Shown here: positions 4,666 through 5,793 of the stretch, in pieces
Numbering within the stretch: the stretch's first letter is position 1
How the letters are laid out: every line of letters starts with the position of its first letter
NCBI GenBank assembly: GCA_003556955.1
Contig: PWQB01000263.1
Span: forward strand, 1-5,793
DNA: 5,793 nt
Direction: 5' to 3'
Source of the DNA: Nostocaceae cyanobacterium CSSed10_463m
GTDB taxonomy: Bacteria; Cyanobacteriota; Cyanobacteriia; Cyanobacteriales; Nostocaceae
Made by a program: the position numbers and the translations under genes
The notes under the pieces: model-generated
What the model saw: the letters and a program-made list of their open reading frames with translations, nothing else
Told to the model about the DNA's origin: nothing
The model's database searches: none

Positions 4666-5780
4666 ATGAGTTTAGCACTTACAGTAACTTTTGCGCTTAC
4701 AAATTGGATTGCGAAAGGCTTGGCAGATGGAAGTATTATCAGGATTGGGGGTGTAGTCGTAGATTCTACAACAAAACAGGTTGTCGCTTGGTTGAGAGAA
4801 ACAACAAATAATTCCCCAGTACTAACGCCAAGTGGTTCACCTCAAAATTTACTAAACCTTGTATTCTCAGGGGCAAATCTTCTGACTTCAGGAGCTAATA
4901 TTGCTGTGACTACAAAAGGATTTGCTGATGTTAATGGGCGTTTAGGTAGTATTGAAACTCAAATAGGGGATATTGGACAGAATATACTGCGAAATCAAGG
5001 AATTTTGCAGATAACTACTGCTGCTAGTGTACTTAATCTTGGTGTCTCAGTGATGGGTTTTGCCGTCATTGCACAACGCCTCCAGGAAATAGAACAACAA
5101 CTAAAACAAGCACAAGAACTGCTAAACAAAATTAATCGCAAAATTGATTTGAGTTTCTATGCTAACTTCCATGCTGGAATCGAATTAGCAATTAATGCCT
5201 TCACTATGACTAAACCTGAAAATCGGAGAAATAGCGCCCTCCAAGCGATTAACCGATTTTTAGAAGCAGAACATATTTACAAAGATTTGACAGTTAACGA
5301 ACTTTCCCAGAAAAGTCAAATGATTGATAAATATATTATGACGTTATGTTTAGCGTATATTGCAGAAGCACGTTGTCATTTAGAACTAGAAGAACATGAA
5401 ACAGCAATTCGTCGTTTTCAGGAAGGGTCAAAATTTATTAGATTGCTGCTCAATAAATATATTGAAATCATGCTTACTTCTAATCCAGCCGCATATTTAC
5501 ATCCTCAGTTTAAAGGTCAAATTGATTTGCATAAACTAACCAAGATTTACCAATGGATTGATCCAAATTTCAATGAAAATACAGTTTTCGAGATGCACCG
5601 AGAGAATATATTAAAACTGGCTCAAAATCATGATGAGTGGCTCTCATCTCTTCCATCAGCAATTGTAGATCGTAGTGAAATTAAATGGGGATTATTTGGA
5701 GGTAATCCAACTCCATTAACAGGGAGATTTGAAAAAGAAGCTTACAAACGTCTTCCCCAAGTATTTGAAGTAATGGAATC
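4666..5780 (+). CDS. Unrecognised protein with hydrophobic segment, coiled coil and helical domain, 3' truncated
   Basis: At least 371 residues, open to the contig end. An in-frame TAA at 4657-4659 makes the ATG at 4666 the first possible start; no close Shine-Dalgarno is seen (GAGGG at 4640-4644 is too far). In order: a short hydrophobic N-terminus; a small beta-like motif with IIRIGGVVVDSTTKQVVAWL (24-43); a Gly/Ala/Asn-rich stretch with alternating hydrophobics (60-115); a hydrophobic segment (about 117-136, SVLNLGVSVMGFAVI); then a coiled coil with an unbroken heptad series Leu139, Ile142, Leu146, Ala149, Leu153, Ile156, Ile160. The rest is alpha-helical, with one TPR-like pair around 227-258 (AYIAEARCHLELEEHETAIR). 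No enzyme motif is visible. A hydrophobic helix next to a coiled coil suggests membrane association; pore formation or an effector role would be speculation. It is divergent from the toxin-antitoxin operon. Confidence 0.85.
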
Positions 5781-5793
5781 AGATCGGAAGAGC
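5781..5793. other. Illumina adapter remnant at the contig end
   Basis: The final 13 bases, AGATCGGAAGAGC, are identical to the stem shared by Illumina TruSeq adapters. An exact chance match placed precisely at the end of the sequence is very unlikely. These bases are probably artificial, and the last codons read through them (SDRKS) should not be treated as protein sequence. Confidence 0.93.

Noticed and set aside
1..5793. tRNA, rRNA, CRISPR array, transposase
   Set aside because: No cloverleaf with a T-loop GTTCRA box, no rRNA-like conserved stretch, no regularly spaced repeat-spacer series and no transposase motif was seen on either strand.

Overview
The window most likely comes from a filamentous, probably Nostocales-type cyanobacterium. 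Four copies of the HIP1 octamer GCGATCGC lie within 5.8 kb (813, 1435, 2122, 2293), where about 0.1 would be expected by chance. It also has long AT-rich intergenic stretches, HIP1-containing interspersed repeats, a DUF3318 protein typical of cyanobacteria, and weak or absent Shine-Dalgarno sequences. It looks like the end of a short-read contig: the last 13 bases (5781-5793) are identical to the common Illumina adapter stem, so real sequence probably stops at 5780.

Layout, left to right. (1) 1-109, minus: the first 36 codons of a WcaI-like exopolysaccharide glycosyltransferase that runs off the left edge. (2) 110-987: a long, mostly AT-rich intergenic region with several palindromes, a perfect 10-bp inverted repeat and one HIP1 repeat unit, but no gene I can support. 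(3) 988-1632, plus: a DUF3318 membrane protein, which looks like an inactive relative of M48/HtpX-type metalloproteases. (4) 1649-1669: a hairpin between convergent genes. (5) 1685-2482, minus: queE, a radical SAM enzyme of 7-deazaguanine (queuosine) synthesis. (6) 2483-2712: a divergent promoter region with direct repeats and a hairpin next to the queE start. (7) 2713-3738, plus: a STAS domain fused to an initiating sugar-phosphate transferase, followed by a clear intrinsic terminator. (8) 3893-4385, minus: a two-gene type II toxin-antitoxin operon with a YoeB-family toxin; the antitoxin joins a YefM-like tail to an unusual front half. (9) 4386-4665: a divergent spacer with an interspersed repeat and a possible hormogonium-type promoter. 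(10) 4666-5780, plus: an unrecognised protein with a hydrophobic segment, a coiled coil and a helical C-terminal region, cut by the contig end.

The genes do not form one pathway. Two (the WcaI-like transferase and the STAS-sugar transferase) point to exopolysaccharide assembly, and the STAS domain suggests that first step may be controlled by partner-switching phosphorylation. queE and the DUF3318 gene are housekeeping-type genes. The right third (toxin-antitoxin plus the unknown coiled-coil protein) looks like accessory DNA and is the best place to look for something undescribed.
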